Below are positions 6,216 to 6,748 of a DNA stretch of 6,748 nt, in pieces. Each line of letters begins with the position of its first letter. The first letter of the stretch is position 1. The position numbers were made by a program, and so were the translations under genes. The notes beneath the pieces are model-generated. The model made no database searches and was not told the origin of the DNA. It saw only the letters and a program-made list of their open reading frames with translations. This DNA comes from DATFYI01 sp035315125 (GTDB lineage: Bacteria > Chloroflexota > Anaerolineae > Anaerolineales > Anaerolineaceae), in the NCBI GenBank assembly GCA_035315125.1, contig DATFYI010000245.1, positions 1 through 6,748 on the forward strand, read 5' to 3'.

Positions 6216-6271
6216 CGCTAAGTTCGCAAAGAAAAAATAACTTTTTCCCCCGGCGGCTTGGCGACTTTGCG
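6216..6271. repeat. Imperfect long inverted repeat, interspersed-repeat-like
   Basis: The arm CGCTAAGTTCGCAAAG (6216-6231) pairs with CTTGGCGACTTTGCG (6257-6271) at 13 of 16 positions with one gap. The 25-base middle holds its own short dyad GAAAAA/TTTTTC (6231-6247). The wording (CGCxAAG-type units, ending CTTTGCGTGAG) is like short repeats scattered through intergenic regions of many environmental bacterial genomes. It sits between the DinB gene and the ferritin-like promoter, and could also stop transcription from the DinB side. No protein is encoded. Confidence 0.5.
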
Positions 6272-6400
6272 TGAGATAAAAATCACTGCACAGGTTTATT
6301 GAGATACTTTGTCCAGCCAATCGAAAGCTTCAATCTGGGCCAGTTTAAGATTGTTGGATCGTGCATTACCGGCTGCCCGGGTGAGCTGGAGGAAACTTTG
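6272..6400 (-). other. Non-coding gap after the DinB gene, holding an in-frame open tail
   Basis: Directly after the DinB stop, the same frame stays open for 34 codons to a second TAA (6298-6296). It reads QSFLQLTRAAGNARS and then an amphipathic-looking LKLAQIEAFDWLDKV. There is no ATG, GTG or TTG in it. It may be a chance open stretch, or the decayed end of a longer protein. No other gene or RNA is seen in this gap. Confidence 0.3.
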
Positions 6401-6748
6401 TTACTTCCCACCGCCAGCCAGGTGGCCCGTGAAGTAGATCTGCCAGGGACCGCTGCCCGGGATAAAAGGCTGCATGATGGCTTCCTCGGCCTGGATGGTG
6501 TGGTTCAGATCGTGGGCGGCCCATTCATTGAGCATCTGCTCGAGTGTCACCGGGCCCAGCTCGGGATGGCGGGCCGGCCGCTTAAAATCAGCCGGGCTGA
6601 TGCTTGCCAGCGATTGCAGGCTTTTTGCCCGCAACTCGGCAAATTCGGCCGCCAGACCGGCGGGCTTTTGATCCGCCTGCGGTTTGGTGCCTTCCGTATC
6701 CGGGTTGAAGGCCGGAAAATCGCGCCCATCCAGGAAGGCCTGCAGGCG
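6401..6748 (-). CDS. DinB/YfiT-like four-helix metal-binding protein, C-terminal part (5' partial)
   Basis: The frame is open from the right edge and ends at TAA 6403-6401, giving the last 115 residues of a protein that is usually about 160-180 long. The visible part is the second half of a DinB-superfamily domain: a helix LAAEFAELRAKSLQSLASI, then the strongly typical RHPELGPVTLEQMLNEW (from about 60), then AAHDLNHTIQ (from about 77) with the His79-x3-His83 metal ligands, and GPWQIYFTGHL near the end. The first metal-binding histidine, expected in the N-terminal helix, is outside the window. Superfamily members are metal-dependent, including some bacillithiol and mycothiol S-transferases, but most are uncharacterised; no substrate can be inferred. 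A TTG at 6634 would give only a truncated domain and is not the real start. Confidence 0.85.
   Translation of the reverse strand, partial: RLQAFLDGRDFPAFNPDTEGTKPQADQKPAGLAAEFAELRAKSLQSLASISPADFKRPARHPELGPVTLEQMLNEWAAHDLNHTIQAEEAIMQPFIPGSGPWQIYFTGHLAGGGK

Noticed and set aside
6283..6366. A 27-codon minus-strand frame with ATG at 6366.
   Set aside because: It has no ribosome site, no recognisable motif, and overlaps the open tail after the DinB gene; likely chance.

Overview
The window looks like a piece of a bacterial chromosome with moderate GC, most plausibly from an anaerobic or facultative Chloroflexota (Anaerolineae-like) lineage. This rests on gene content only: an aldehyde:ferredoxin oxidoreductase beside sugar-phosphate aldolases, a fused aldolase/short-chain dehydrogenase of the type known from Chloroflexus and Bacillus, and a series of small SRPBCC, TfoX-N, DinB and ferritin-like genes. 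No rRNA, tRNA, CRISPR array, insertion sequence or phage gene is visible.

Left half (1-3148, plus strand): three tightly packed genes forming what looks like the downstream part of a catabolic operon. They are the C-terminal end of an aldehyde:ferredoxin oxidoreductase (cut by the window edge), a fuculose-phosphate-aldolase-like class II aldolase that overlaps it by one base, and a 688-residue protein joining a rhamnulose-phosphate-type aldolase to an NAD(P)-dependent short-chain dehydrogenase. All three handle short aldehydes. A reasonable reading is that phosphorylated (deoxy)ketoses are cleaved to DHAP plus an aldehyde such as lactaldehyde, which is then oxidised with either NAD(P) (the SDR domain) or ferredoxin (the oxidoreductase). 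The kinase, isomerase and regulator are not in the window, so the substrate is open.

Right half (3189-6748, minus strand): six genes, all reading leftwards and converging on the operon. In transcription order they are a DinB-family protein (N-terminus outside the window), a rubrerythrin/ferritin-like di-iron protein with a good sigma-70-type promoter, a membrane-anchored SRPBCC protein, a small four-helix membrane protein resembling the HsmA/TIGR03987 family, a TfoX N-terminal-domain protein, and a 167-residue unassigned protein with a conserved-looking cysteine pattern. The last two are 10 bases apart and are probably co-transcribed. The set has a loose stress/redox flavour but no shared pathway can be shown.

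Non-coding points of note: a 21-bp-period direct repeat that duplicates the ribosome-binding/start region of the fusion gene (1051-1088), two overlapping and mutually exclusive dyads around the candidate promoter of the SRPBCC gene (5542-5583), and an imperfect long inverted repeat of interspersed-repeat character between the ferritin-like and DinB genes (6216-6271). I did not find a convincing wholly new system; the best lead is the aldehyde-handling operon.
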